64,000 bases of DNA, from assembly GCF_011745665.1 (NCBI RefSeq), contig NZ_CP050253.1, positions 967,418 to 1,031,417 on the forward strand. The letters are read 5' to 3'. A model generated the notes under the pieces. The model saw nothing but the letters and a program-made list of their open reading frames with translations, was not told the origin of the DNA and searched no databases. Source of the DNA: Zophobihabitans entericus. Its GTDB lineage: Bacteria; Pseudomonadota; Gammaproteobacteria; Enterobacterales; Orbaceae. Shown here piece by piece: positions 1-7,983 of this stretch; position 1 is the stretch's first letter, and each line of letters opens with the position of its first letter. Both the position numbers and the translations under genes were made by a program.

Positions 1-2
1 GA

Positions 3-512
3 ACGGTAAATTCTGAGCTGGATAAATTCTTAGCAGAGGCTAAACAGCTAAGTGCTAAATTAATTAAATTTTCTTTAGGGCACTATCAGGCAGGGACTGA
101 TTTAACTCAGCTAAAACAGACATTAAGTACTACATCAATACAACTGGTTGTTGAAAACGATCAGACAGAGTGCGGTGTGGTTGAACCTTTTAAATTGTTC
201 TTCCGTGACGTTATGAGCCAACAGGTTCCCGTCAAAATGACCTTTGATACGGGCAACTGGCTCTGGGTCGGCGGCAATCCAACCGAATCTGCTAAACAAC
301 TGGCTAAATATGTGGGTTATATTCATGTTAAAGCTGCTGAAATGCGTGGTGGTAAAGCTTGTGCAATCCCACCAACAGGTCTTGATGATGAGTGGATGAA
401 ACTGGTTAATTACTTATTACCACTTGATGTACCAAGAGGAATTGAGTTTCCACTTGAGGGTAACGATTTAGTGTCTGTTTCAAGTCACTTTGTTAATTTA
501 TTAAAACAGTAA
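3..512 (+). CDS. Sugar phosphate isomerase/epimerase, C-terminal part (5' end outside window)
   Basis: The reading frame is open from the first bases of the window, so the start lies upstream; about 169 residues of a normally roughly 260-residue protein are visible. The segment has the alternating strand/helix pattern and the motifs VVENDQTE, TFDTGNW and YIHVKAAE. These fit the xylose-isomerase-like TIM-barrel family, where Glu, Asp and His bind a divalent metal and sugars or sugar acids are isomerised or epimerised. It sits 25 bp before a KDG kinase and is probably the first visible gene of the same operon. The exact substrate cannot be told; a role with hexuronate or keto-sugar acids is inferred only from the neighbours. 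Confidence 0.7.
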   Translation, partial: TVNSELDKFLAEAKQLSAKLIKFSLGHYQAGTDLTQLKQTLSTTSIQLVVENDQTECGVVEPFKLFFRDVMSQQVPVKMTFDTGNWLWVGGNPTESAKQLAKYVGYIHVKAAEMRGGKACAIPPTGLDDEWMKLVNYLLPLDVPRGIEFPLEGNDLVSVSSHFVNLLKQ

Positions 513-537
513 TTTTATATTTAGACAGAGAATCATT

Positions 538-1479
538 ATGCAAAAATCATTAGATGTTATTACATACGGTGAAGCAATGACGATGTTTGTTGCTAATGAA
601 ACCGGAGAACTGGCTGACGTTAATACTTTTACTAAACGTGCGGCCGGTGCTGAGCTGAATGTGGCTATTGGTCTGGCTCGATTAGGTTTGAATGTGGGCT
701 GGATGAGTCGTGTTGGTAAAGACTCTTTTGGGCAGTTTATTTTAAATGTATTAAAGCAAGAAAATATTAATACTCAGCACGTTACGATTGATGGTAATTA
801 TCCAACAGGCTTCCAGCTTAAATCTAAAACGCTTGATGGTACCGATCCCAAAGTAGAGTATTTCCGTAAAGGCTCAGCTGCCAGCCATCTTTCTGTCACT
901 GATTTTAATGAAAGTTACTTTGCTTCTGCACGTCATCTGCATTTGAGCGGTGTCGCGGCTGCGCTTTCAGCAACTTCTTATCAGTTATCTGAACATATTG
1001 CAGATTATATGCGTAGTGCAGGTAAAACGATTTCTTTTGATCCTAATTTACGTCCGGTGTTATGGAAAAGTGAACAAGAGATGGTGACTCAACTTAATAA
1101 GCTGGCATTTAAAGCTGACTGGGTTTTACCCGGCATTAAAGAGGGCACTATTTTAACTGGTCATAAAGAGCCTGAAGCTATTGCTGATTTTTACCTTAAT
1201 AAAGGGGTGAAATTAGTGGTCATTAAAACGGGTGAAACAGGTGCTTATTTTAAAGATCATAAAGGATATAAAGGTCAAATAGCAGGATTTAAAGTGACTA
1301 ACGTGGTTGATACTGTTGGGGCTGGTGATGGTTTCGCTGTTGGACTTGTTAGCGCTTTACTTGAAGGTAAAACCATTGAACAGGCAGTCACACGAGGTAA
1401 TCGTATCGGCTCTCTGGCAATACAAGTTATTGGTGATAGTGAAGGATTACCAACAAAAGACATTCTTGGTAACTATTAA
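538..1479 (+). CDS. kdgK: 2-dehydro-3-deoxygluconate kinase (PfkB family)
   Basis: This 313-residue PfkB/ribokinase-fold kinase would phosphorylate 2-keto-3-deoxygluconate to KDPG, the step feeding sugar acids into the lower Entner-Doudoroff route. The N-terminal family signature GAELNVAIGLARLG lies near residues 36-49. The C-terminal DTVGAGDG motif (residues 258-265) carries the anion hole and catalytic Asp264. Length matches bacterial KdgK. It follows the isomerase by 25 bp and precedes an MFS transporter by 30 bp, consistent with one operon for uptake and breakdown of hexuronate or keto-gluconate type substrates. PfkB kinases are hard to assign by sequence alone; fructokinase or another sugar kinase is the main alternative. 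Confidence 0.75.
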   Translation: MQKSLDVITYGEAMTMFVANETGELADVNTFTKRAAGAELNVAIGLARLGLNVGWMSRVGKDSFGQFILNVLKQENINTQHVTIDGNYPTGFQLKSKTLDGTDPKVEYFRKGSAASHLSVTDFNESYFASARHLHLSGVAAALSATSYQLSEHIADYMRSAGKTISFDPNLRPVLWKSEQEMVTQLNKLAFKADWVLPGIKEGTILTGHKEPEAIADFYLNKGVKLVVIKTGETGAYFKDHKGYKGQIAGFKVTNVVDTVGAGDGFAVGLVSALLEGKTIEQAVTRGNRIGSLAIQVIGDSEGLPTKDILGNY

Positions 1480-1509
1480 TAAATATTATTATAAAGTTGG
1501 GAGATATAT

Positions 1510-2760
1510 ATGAGTACAGTTAAGTTAGCTTCAAAAAGATGGTGGTATATCATGCCAATCATCTTTATTACCTATAGCTTGGCGTATCTTGACCGCGCTA
1601 ACTATGGTTTTGCAGCTGCAGCAGGTATTAATCATGATTTAGGTATTACTAAAGGCATGTCATCACTCTTGGGTGCCTTATTCTTTTTAGGTTATTTCTT
1701 TTTCCAAATCCCTGGCGCGATTTATGCTGAGCGTAAAAGTGTTAAAAAGCTCATCTTCTGGTGCTTAATTCTTTGGGGAGCATGTGCCACTTTAACCGGT
1801 ATGGTAAGTAACGTTCCTACCTTAATTGGGATTCGTTTTGCACTTGGGGTGGTAGAAGCTGCTGTTATGCCAGCCATGCTGATTTATATCAGTAACTGGT
1901 TTACCCGAGCGGAGCGTTCCCGGGCAAATACCTTCCTGATACTTGGTAACCCGGTAACCATGCTCTGGATGGCGGTTATTTCAGGCTACTTAATTGAAGC
2001 GTACGGCTGGCGTATTATGTTCATCGCAGAAGGGATTCCTGCTATTATCTGGGCGTTTTGTTGGTGGGTTTTGGTACAAGATAAACCAGAACAATCAAAA
2101 TGGTTAACTGATAAAGAGAAAACTGACCTGCAAACTGAGCTGGATAAAGAACAACAAGGAATTAAAGCGGTTAAAAACTACCGTGAAGCGTTTAAATCTC
2201 GTAATGTGATTATTCTTTGTGCACAATATTTTACCTGGAGTATTGGTGTTTATGGTTTCGTTTTATGGTTACCATCAATCCTGCGCAGCGGTTCTGATAT
2301 GGGCATGGTTGAAGCCGGCTGGTTATCGTCTGTTCCATATTTAGGTGCAACTATTGCGATGGTACTTGTATCATGGGCATCAGATAAGTTCCAAAATCGT
2401 AAACTGTTTGTTTGGCCACTACTTCTTATTGGTGCGTTGGCTTTCCTTGGTTCATATTTACTAGGTTCAAGTAACTTCTGGTTATCTTATATTCTATTAG
2501 TTATTGCTGGCTCTGCAATGTATGCTCCTTATGGACCATTCTTTGCGATTATCCCTGAGATGTTACCTCGCAACGTAGCGGGTGGTGCAATGGCATTAAT
2601 TAATAGTATGGGTGCTTTAGGATCATTTATGGGTTCTTATGTGGTAGGATATTTAAATGGAGCAACAGGTAGTCCGTCAGCATCATATGTATTTATGTCT
2701 GCGGCGTTGTTCTTATCGGTATTTTTAACCATAATTGTGAAGCCACCAAAGGTTTCATAA
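1510..2760 (+). CDS. MFS transporter, anion:cation symporter family (hexuronate/glucarate type)
   Basis: A 416-residue inner-membrane protein with about twelve hydrophobic helices. It has an N-terminal YSLAYLDRANYGFA segment, the LGALFFLGYFFFQIPGA helix and a central charged loop (residues about 195-225), the layout of the ACS group that includes ExuT, GudP and the phthalate permeases. These proteins import organic anions such as hexuronates or aldarates with protons. A GGGAG-like ribosome site (TTGGGAGATATAT) precedes the ATG. Its place between KDG kinase and a 2-ketoacid reductase supports a sugar-acid substrate; which one is not visible. Confidence 0.8.
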   Translation: MSTVKLASKRWWYIMPIIFITYSLAYLDRANYGFAAAAGINHDLGITKGMSSLLGALFFLGYFFFQIPGAIYAERKSVKKLIFWCLILWGACATLTGMVSNVPTLIGIRFALGVVEAAVMPAMLIYISNWFTRAERSRANTFLILGNPVTMLWMAVISGYLIEAYGWRIMFIAEGIPAIIWAFCWWVLVQDKPEQSKWLTDKEKTDLQTELDKEQQGIKAVKNYREAFKSRNVIILCAQYFTWSIGVYGFVLWLPSILRSGSDMGMVEAGWLSSVPYLGATIAMVLVSWASDKFQNRKLFVWPLLLIGALAFLGSYLLGSSNFWLSYILLVIAGSAMYAPYGPFFAIIPEMLPRNVAGGAMALINSMGALGSFMGSYVVGYLNGATGSPSASYVFMSAALFLSVFLTIIVKPPKVS

Positions 2761-2779
2761 ATGTAAAAAGGATTTTGAT

Positions 2780-3754
2780 ATGAAAAAGACGGTTATTTTG
2801 TATAAAGACATTCCGGAAGATCTACTGGTAAAACTAAAAAATGAGTTTAATGTAATCTTTTTTGATGGACTGACACCGGATAACCGTCAGGCGTTTGCTG
2901 AAGCAGTCAAGACTGCTGATGGCATGATTGGTTCTACTTATCCTATTAGTAATGATCTACTTGAAAACGCGACAAATATCAAAGCTATCGCAACGATTTC
3001 TGTGGGTTACGATAGTTTTGATGTCTCTTACTTAACTTCTCGTGGTATTCGTTTAATGAATACACCTGATGCGTTAACTGATACAACGGCAGATACTCTT
3101 TTTGCTTTAGTAATAGCCACCGCCAGACGTGTGGCTGAACTGGATACTTTGATCAGAAAAGGGCAGTGGACACATAGTATTGGTCCTGAACATTATGGTA
3201 TTGATGTTCATCATAAAACTATTGGCATTATTGGAATGGGGCGCATTGGTAGTGCACTGGCTAAAAGAGCTCACGCCGGTTTTGATATGAAAGTACTCTA
3301 TAACGCTAGAACTCAGCACTCTGATGTAGAAGAGAACTATCAGGCAACCCGTTGTGAACTGAATGAGCTATTACAACAGTCAGATTTTGTCTGTTTAACT
3401 GTTCCTCTAACTAAAGAGACAGAGCATTTAATTGCTAAAGAACAATTCAAATTAATGAAACCAACCGCTATTTTAATTAATGGTGCACGTGGTAAAGTGG
3501 TTAATGAACATGACATGATTGAAGCATTAAAAACGGGAGTGATTCGCGCTGCCGGACTTGATGTTTTCACTGCTGAGCCACTACCCGGCAGTTCTCCGCT
3601 TATTTCGTTACCTAATACAGTTTTATTACCTCATATTGGTTCAGCCACAACTGAAACTCGTTACAAGATGGTTGAGTGTGCAATAGATAATTTAATTGCA
3701 GCCCTTAAAGCTGAGAAACCAACTGAAAATTGGGTCAATCCACAAGCAGGCTAG
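2780..3754 (+). CDS. ghrB: Glyoxylate/hydroxypyruvate/2-ketogluconate reductase
   Basis: At 324 residues it has the length of E. coli GhrB. The family reduces glyoxylate, hydroxypyruvate and 2-keto-gluconates with NAD(P)H. Visible features are the Rossmann motif IGMGRIGSALAKR (residues about 151-163) and the catalytic triad of D-2-hydroxyacid dehydrogenases: Arg237 in NGARGKVV, Glu266 in FTAEPLP, and His285 in LLPHIGSAT. It lies 19 bp after the transporter gene with an AAAAGGA ribosome site, so it is probably co-transcribed. Together the operon would import a sugar acid, interconvert keto and hydroxy forms, and phosphorylate KDG. Confidence 0.85.
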   Translation: MKKTVILYKDIPEDLLVKLKNEFNVIFFDGLTPDNRQAFAEAVKTADGMIGSTYPISNDLLENATNIKAIATISVGYDSFDVSYLTSRGIRLMNTPDALTDTTADTLFALVIATARRVAELDTLIRKGQWTHSIGPEHYGIDVHHKTIGIIGMGRIGSALAKRAHAGFDMKVLYNARTQHSDVEENYQATRCELNELLQQSDFVCLTVPLTKETEHLIAKEQFKLMKPTAILINGARGKVVNEHDMIEALKTGVIRAAGLDVFTAEPLPGSSPLISLPNTVLLPHIGSATTETRYKMVECAIDNLIAALKAEKPTENWVNPQAG

Positions 3755-3955
3755 TTGTAAAAATATGCTCTATTTTAACTAAATAGAGCATTTATTTTAC
3801 TATTATTTATTGATAGCTTTTATCAATCTTATCTATACCCGCCAAAGCCTTGAATAACAGACTGCAGAGCGTAAACTGAAACAGTAGTTTTATTCTGTTT
3901 CAGCTTATTTTCAGTTACTACATTCAATGGGTATTTAAACGATAAGGTGGTTATT

Positions 3956-4450
3956 ATGATTCTTCGTTTATCTAAAATCGCAATGGTGATGGCTATTGCA
4001 TTCTTTGCCAGTTTAGTGGCCTTTGGCAACATCACCGATTATGGAACTAATTTTGCCTTTGTGCATCACGTGTTTGAAATGGACACCATATTCCCTGATG
4101 CTACCATCAAATACCGCAGTATTACCACGCCTTGGATTCAACAATTTGGTTATATTGCGATTATTGCGCTGGAGACTCTGACTGCCGTGCTTTGCTGGGT
4201 CGGGGCATTTATATTACTTAAAAACCTTAAAACAGAAGGTCAGATTTTTAATAAAAAGAAAAATGTAGCCATTGCAGGTTTAACACTTGGGTTTTTAGTC
4301 TGGCAGGTGGGTTTTATGTCAGTCGGTGGTGAGTGGTTTGGGATGTGGATGTCATCGCAATGGAATGGGGTACCTGATGCATTTCGCTTTTTTATCACAA
4401 TTATTCTAGTGTTAATTTATTTAGTTCAAAAGGATCGGGATTTAGAATAA
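3956..4450 (+). CDS. DUF2165 family small integral membrane protein
   Basis: A protein of about 164 residues with four hydrophobic helices and the conserved FGNITDYGTNFAFVHHVF and MSSQWNG segments of DUF2165. The function is unknown for the family. I place the start at the ATG at 3956, because AAGGTGG at 3944-3950 is well spaced from it; an in-frame GTG at 3947 would overlap that ribosome site. It is a stand-alone gene with about 200 bp on its left and its own upstream region. Confidence 0.75.
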   Translation: MILRLSKIAMVMAIAFFASLVAFGNITDYGTNFAFVHHVFEMDTIFPDATIKYRSITTPWIQQFGYIAIIALETLTAVLCWVGAFILLKNLKTEGQIFNKKKNVAIAGLTLGFLVWQVGFMSVGGEWFGMWMSSQWNGVPDAFRFFITIILVLIYLVQKDRDLE

Positions 4451-4582
4451 AATCGATAATCGTTTATCTGGCAGTGGAAAATAGTTGATATTATTTCCAC
4501 TGTTATGATAAAAGGTAGTGGTATTTAGTTTGATTCAACACGCCATAATAAAAGAGATGATACTCATTAAGGATAAATGATT

Positions 4583-4939
4583 ATGTCTAAGATTATTATT
4601 CAACGAGTTTATGAAGCAAACCCGCCTTATTGTTCGCCTACTTATCTTATTGATCGCTTATGGCCAAGGGGAATAAGTAAAACCCGGTTGGAAGGGGTTA
4701 TCTGGAGTAAAGAGGTTGCTCCTTCAAACGAACTGCGTATCTGGTATCATGCCCACTTAGATGAATGGGTACAATTTAAAGAAAAATATCTGCAAGAGCT
4801 TGAAAAGAGCAGTAGCTGGTCCCCATTATATAGTCAGCTAACATTAGGTCATACTATTACGCTGCTGTATGGCAGTAAAAATGAGCAACAAAATCATGCA
4901 ATTATCTTGCGAGACTTTTTGCTAAGTAAGTTCAGATAA
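4583..4939 (+). CDS. DUF488 family protein, YeaO-like
   Basis: A protein of about 118 residues with the family motifs IQRVYEA, LIDRLWPRG and a terminal ITLLYGSKNEQQNHA, which match E. coli YeaO and other DUF488 proteins of unknown function. An upstream in-frame ATG at 4577 exists, but AAGGA at 4569-4573 is better spaced from 4583, and MSKIIIQRV resembles family N-termini. It lies 50 bp before ssrA on the same strand and is transcribed alone as far as can be seen. Confidence 0.8.
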   Translation: MSKIIIQRVYEANPPYCSPTYLIDRLWPRGISKTRLEGVIWSKEVAPSNELRIWYHAHLDEWVQFKEKYLQELEKSSSWSPLYSQLTLGHTITLLYGSKNEQQNHAIILRDFLLSKFR

Positions 4940-4989
4940 CGATAGTACTAGTTAATATCATCATTTTTGTTATAATAGAACCACATATT

Positions 4990-5353
4990 GGGGCTGATTC
5001 TGGATTCGACGGGATTTGCGAAACCCAAGGTGCATGCCGAGGTGCGGTAGGCCTCGTAAACAAACCGCAAAACATAGTCGCAAACGACGAAAACTACGCA
5101 CTAGCAGCTTAATAACCTGCTCAGAGCCTTCTCTCCCTAGCCTCCGCTTGTAGGACGGGGATCAAGAGGAGTCAAACCTAAACAAGATCGTGTGGAAGTC
5201 CTGCCTGGGGCGGAAGCATTAAAACTAATCAGGCTAGTCTGTCAGTAGCGTGTTTGTTCGCAGCGGGCAGATGAAATTTAAAGACAAACTACGCATGTAG
5301 TGCCGAGGATGTAGAGATTTCGGACGCGGGTTCAACTCCCGCCAGCTCCACCA
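4990..5353 (+). ncRNA. ssrA: tmRNA (trans-translation RNA)
   Basis: The RNA begins GGGGCTGATTCTGGATTCGA and ends GCCAGCTCCACCA, which pair as the tRNA-Ala-like acceptor stem; the T-arm GGTTCAACTCC is present. The tag frame at 5080-5112 encodes ANDENYALAA followed by TAA, the same tag as E. coli. Length (364 nt) is also as in E. coli. With SmpB it rescues stalled ribosomes and marks the nascent peptide for proteolysis. Its 3' end doubles as the attachment site for the integrative element to its right; the gene remains complete. Confidence 0.98.
5334..5346 (+). repeat. Left attachment core (attL) inside ssrA
   Basis: AACTCCCGCCAGC within the T-arm and acceptor part of ssrA is repeated exactly at 13649-13661. 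Allowing a 2-nt gap, the match continues into CCACCA. Integration at the 3' end of ssrA restores the gene, as seen here. Confidence 0.85.
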
Positions 5354-5390
5354 AATTAAGTTCTTGTAAGTTCCATTAAAATATATAAAG

Positions 5391-5421
5391 CCTACAATAT
5401 TAAAGTGTTGTGGGTTTTTTT
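5391..5421 (+). terminator. Rho-independent terminator after ssrA
   Basis: CCTACAA at 5391-5397 pairs with TTGTGGG at 5408-5414 (one G-U pair) and is followed by a T-run. As it lies inside the left end of the integrated element, the element supplies the terminator for the tmRNA gene. Confidence 0.7.
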
Positions 5422-5465
5422 ATGTCTGCGATAGTCTATTATCATCTAGTAAAATCCAAATAATA

Positions 5466-5517
5466 AAGGTACCTTAATGGGTACTTAGTTAAAAATTATC
5501 TTTAGTGAAGGTACCCA
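5466..5517. promoter_or_regulatory. Putative integrase arm-type sites, left end
   Basis: Three GGTAC-centred copies, AAGGTACCTT (5466-5475), GGGTACTTAG (5479-5488) and AAGGTACCCA (5508-5517), sit immediately before the integrase gene. Similar copies occur at the other end (13571-13593). Matching repeats at both ends of an element are typical of integrase arm binding; this role is inferred. They may also autoregulate the int promoter. Confidence 0.5.
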
Positions 5518-5531
5518 TAAGAGAATAATAT

Positions 5532-6773
5532 ATGGCAAAGCAGACGAAACCACTCAGTGATACTGAAATTAAAACAGCTAAACCAAAATGCAATGACTAC
5601 ACTTTACATGATGGTGAAGGATTACAATTAATAATAAAAACGACAGGTAATAAAATTTGGCAATTTCGTTATTATCGTCCAATAACTAAAAAGCGAGCTA
5701 AATTAAGTTTTGGCTCTTATCCTGAAATTAGCTTAGCAGAGGCTCGAAGACGTAGAGCAGAAGCCCGCTCTTTAGTCGCTAAAAATATCGACCCTCAAGA
5801 TTATCAAAAAGAGCAGCTAAAAAAAATATTAGAAGCTAGAGATAACACTTTTAATTTTATTGCTAAGCAATGGTTTGAAGTGAAAAAAACAAGCATAACT
5901 GCCGATTATGCAAAAGATATTTGGCGATCTTTGGAAAAAGATATTTTTCCTACTATAGGTGATATCTGTATTACCGATATAAAAGCTAGAACATTAGTTA
6001 TGGCTGTCGAACCAGTTCAGTCAAGAGGCGCTTTGGAAACTGTTCGTCGACTTTGCCAACGAATTAACGAAATTATGATCTATGCGATGAATACAGGATA
6101 TATTGAGATAGCGCCAAGTCTTAATATTAATAAAGCTTTTGAAAAACCTAACAAGCAACATATGCTGACAATTCGGCCAGAAGAGCTCCCCATGGTAATG
6201 CAAAGAATGAGATTGGCCAATATTGAACTATCTACTCGATGTTTATTTATGTGGCAGCTATTAACCATTTCTCGTCCATCAGAAGCAGCCGGCGCTTGTT
6301 GGAGTGAAATTGATTTTGATAATCGTATATGGCGTATTCCCGCAGATAGAATGAAAATGAATCGAGAGCATATTGTCCCTTTGTCTCGGCAAGCGCTTAA
6401 TATTCTTGAGTTAATGAAACCATTAACAATAGAAAGAGAATTTGTATTTCCAAGCAGAACGAAAAGAAATCACCCAATGAATAGCCAAACTGTAAATGCA
6501 GCATTAAAAAGAGCTGGACTTGATGGTGTTTTAGTTTCGCATGGACTACGTTCTATTGCGAGTACAACCCTTAATGAAGAAGGCTTTAATATTGATGCTA
6601 TTGAAGCAGCGCTATCTCATGTAGATAAAAATGAAGTGAGGCGAGCATATAATAGAAGTGATTATTTAGAACAAAGAAGAGTAATTATGCAGTGGTGGGC
6701 TGATTTTGTCTCACAGGCTGATAGTGGTAGTATTATGAATAAAAGTCAAAAGGGTTTTAGAATTGCTATATGA
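5532..6773 (+). CDS. Tyrosine recombinase, P4-type integrase
   Basis: A 413-residue integrase that would catalyse insertion and excision at the ssrA end. The N-terminal segment (about 1-90) has the TLHDGEGLQLIIK and KLSFGSYPEISLAEAR signatures of the P4-integrase arm-binding domain. The catalytic domain shows Arg248 (SRPSEAAG), His337-x-x-Arg340 (HGLRS), His363 (LSHVDKNEVR) and nucleophile Tyr373 (RAYNRSDY). All key residues are present, so it is probably active. It is the first gene after ssrA, in the usual orientation for this family, and overlaps the next gene by 4 bp (ATGA). Confidence 0.95.
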   Translation: MAKQTKPLSDTEIKTAKPKCNDYTLHDGEGLQLIIKTTGNKIWQFRYYRPITKKRAKLSFGSYPEISLAEARRRRAEARSLVAKNIDPQDYQKEQLKKILEARDNTFNFIAKQWFEVKKTSITADYAKDIWRSLEKDIFPTIGDICITDIKARTLVMAVEPVQSRGALETVRRLCQRINEIMIYAMNTGYIEIAPSLNINKAFEKPNKQHMLTIRPEELPMVMQRMRLANIELSTRCLFMWQLLTISRPSEAAGACWSEIDFDNRIWRIPADRMKMNREHIVPLSRQALNILELMKPLTIEREFVFPSRTKRNHPMNSQTVNAALKRAGLDGVLVSHGLRSIASTTLNEEGFNIDAIEAALSHVDKNEVRRAYNRSDYLEQRRVIMQWWADFVSQADSGSIMNKSQKGFRIAI

Positions 6774-7666
6774 ATTTTAATAAACCTAGAAAAGGGAGGC
6801 CATCTTGGCAAAAGTTAATTTCTTCTATTACAAAGGAAATGATTGATGTTTATAGAATACATAGTATTCCGTATCCTTCTTTTAGGGAGCTTGTTTGTGA
6901 AGTCAAACAGTGTTTGGAGTCTTTAACCTTATATTTAAAAAATATTAATGTTGAGGAGCTAGATACGGCTTTTTATATCTCGTTACGGGAGAACTCACCA
7001 TCCCAAAATACATCCAATATTTTCTTATGTTGGTATAGTGACAAGAACTCTTGCCAGACTAATTTTGTGGAATATTTGCACGAAATTATACTGAAGATGT
7101 ATAAAAAGCGGTTTGATAAAATATCAGAACCTTCTTTAGTTATTGAATCTTGTGATATATCCAATTTTAAGGTAATTATTGATGGAAAAGAATGTAATAT
7201 CATTGAGGGTTATCTACCCGAATATACATATAAATTTATTTTGAGTGAGAATAAATTAGAGTATGCAATTGAGATTAAATTAATTAATTTTTTGTCTGAT
7301 AGAATGATTCCTCTTTTATATAAGCAAGTTAGGAGTAAGAATAAATTAGAATTTATCTCACCAACTTCACCTTGCAATAAAACTATAAAAAAACATGTTA
7401 AAGAACTACATGACTTGTTATGTGTACCATCAGATACTATTGAATCTTTATTAAGTGATTGGATAAATAAGGTAAAATCACAAGATAGTAGGACTGAGGT
7501 GCAGTGTGCTTATGAGAATTTTTATCAATATTGCCTTCAACATTTGATTTATTACCCTTTCAAAAAGTGGACAATAAATAAATTTACAATTCGACTTAAA
7601 TCATACGGTGTTTACCAAAAGCGAAGCCATCGCCATAAATACTATGTTGGTATCTGTCTGAGTTAA
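6770..7666 (+). CDS. Unknown satellite protein, 298 residues
   Basis: I do not recognise this protein. It is lysine-rich and AT-rich, starts with MNFNKPRKGRPSWQKL and ends with a segment (KFTIRLKSYGVYQKRSHRHK) that resembles the small winged-helix tails of phage primases, where a basic end contacts DNA. It overlaps the integrase stop by 4 bp, which implies translational coupling. Position between int and alpA suggests a role in replication, excision or regulation of the element, but this is inference. Confidence 0.7.
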   Translation: MNFNKPRKGRPSWQKLISSITKEMIDVYRIHSIPYPSFRELVCEVKQCLESLTLYLKNINVEELDTAFYISLRENSPSQNTSNIFLCWYSDKNSCQTNFVEYLHEIILKMYKKRFDKISEPSLVIESCDISNFKVIIDGKECNIIEGYLPEYTYKFILSENKLEYAIEIKLINFLSDRMIPLLYKQVRSKNKLEFISPTSPCNKTIKKHVKELHDLLCVPSDTIESLLSDWINKVKSQDSRTEVQCAYENFYQYCLQHLIYYPFKKWTINKFTIRLKSYGVYQKRSHRHKYYVGICLS

Positions 7667-7776
7667 ATTTTTTTCTCTTTTTTGCGTCGACTTTTTTCAT
7701 TTTGGAAATAAATAATATGAACTAAAAAGCTAGTCTATTATGTTCTCACATATTTACTAATATAGGAGAACCAAAT

Positions 7777-7983
7777 ATGAAACCACATTTAAATGTTCCA
7801 TTAATAAGACTTCCAGATGTACTTCATTTAATTCCAATCTCAAAAGCAACTTGGTATAGCTGGATTAAACAAGGTATTGCCCCTAAACCTATTTGTTTAA
7901 GCGCTCGCTGTGTTGCTTGGAAACTAACCGACATTCAAAACTTTATTGAAGAAAAGCAATGTAGGGAAAATGGTCATGTGTGA
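7777..7983 (+). CDS. AlpA-family excisionase/transcriptional regulator
   Basis: A 68-residue protein with the AlpA winged-helix pattern: IRLPDVLHLIPISKATWYSWIK (split here as motif positions 10-31), then an arginine/serine segment and WKLTDIQNF. AlpA proteins act as excisionase-like factors or activators of int on P4-like elements. AGGAG at 7764-7768 is a good ribosome site. Its end overlaps the start of the primase gene by 8 bp. Confidence 0.85.
   Translation: MKPHLNVPLIRLPDVLHLIPISKATWYSWIKQGIAPKPICLSARCVAWKLTDIQNFIEEKQCRENGHV

Noticed and set aside
5334-5353. Disruption of ssrA by the integrated element
   Set aside because: The acceptor stem and CCA end are complete and the tag frame is intact, so the element restored the gene.
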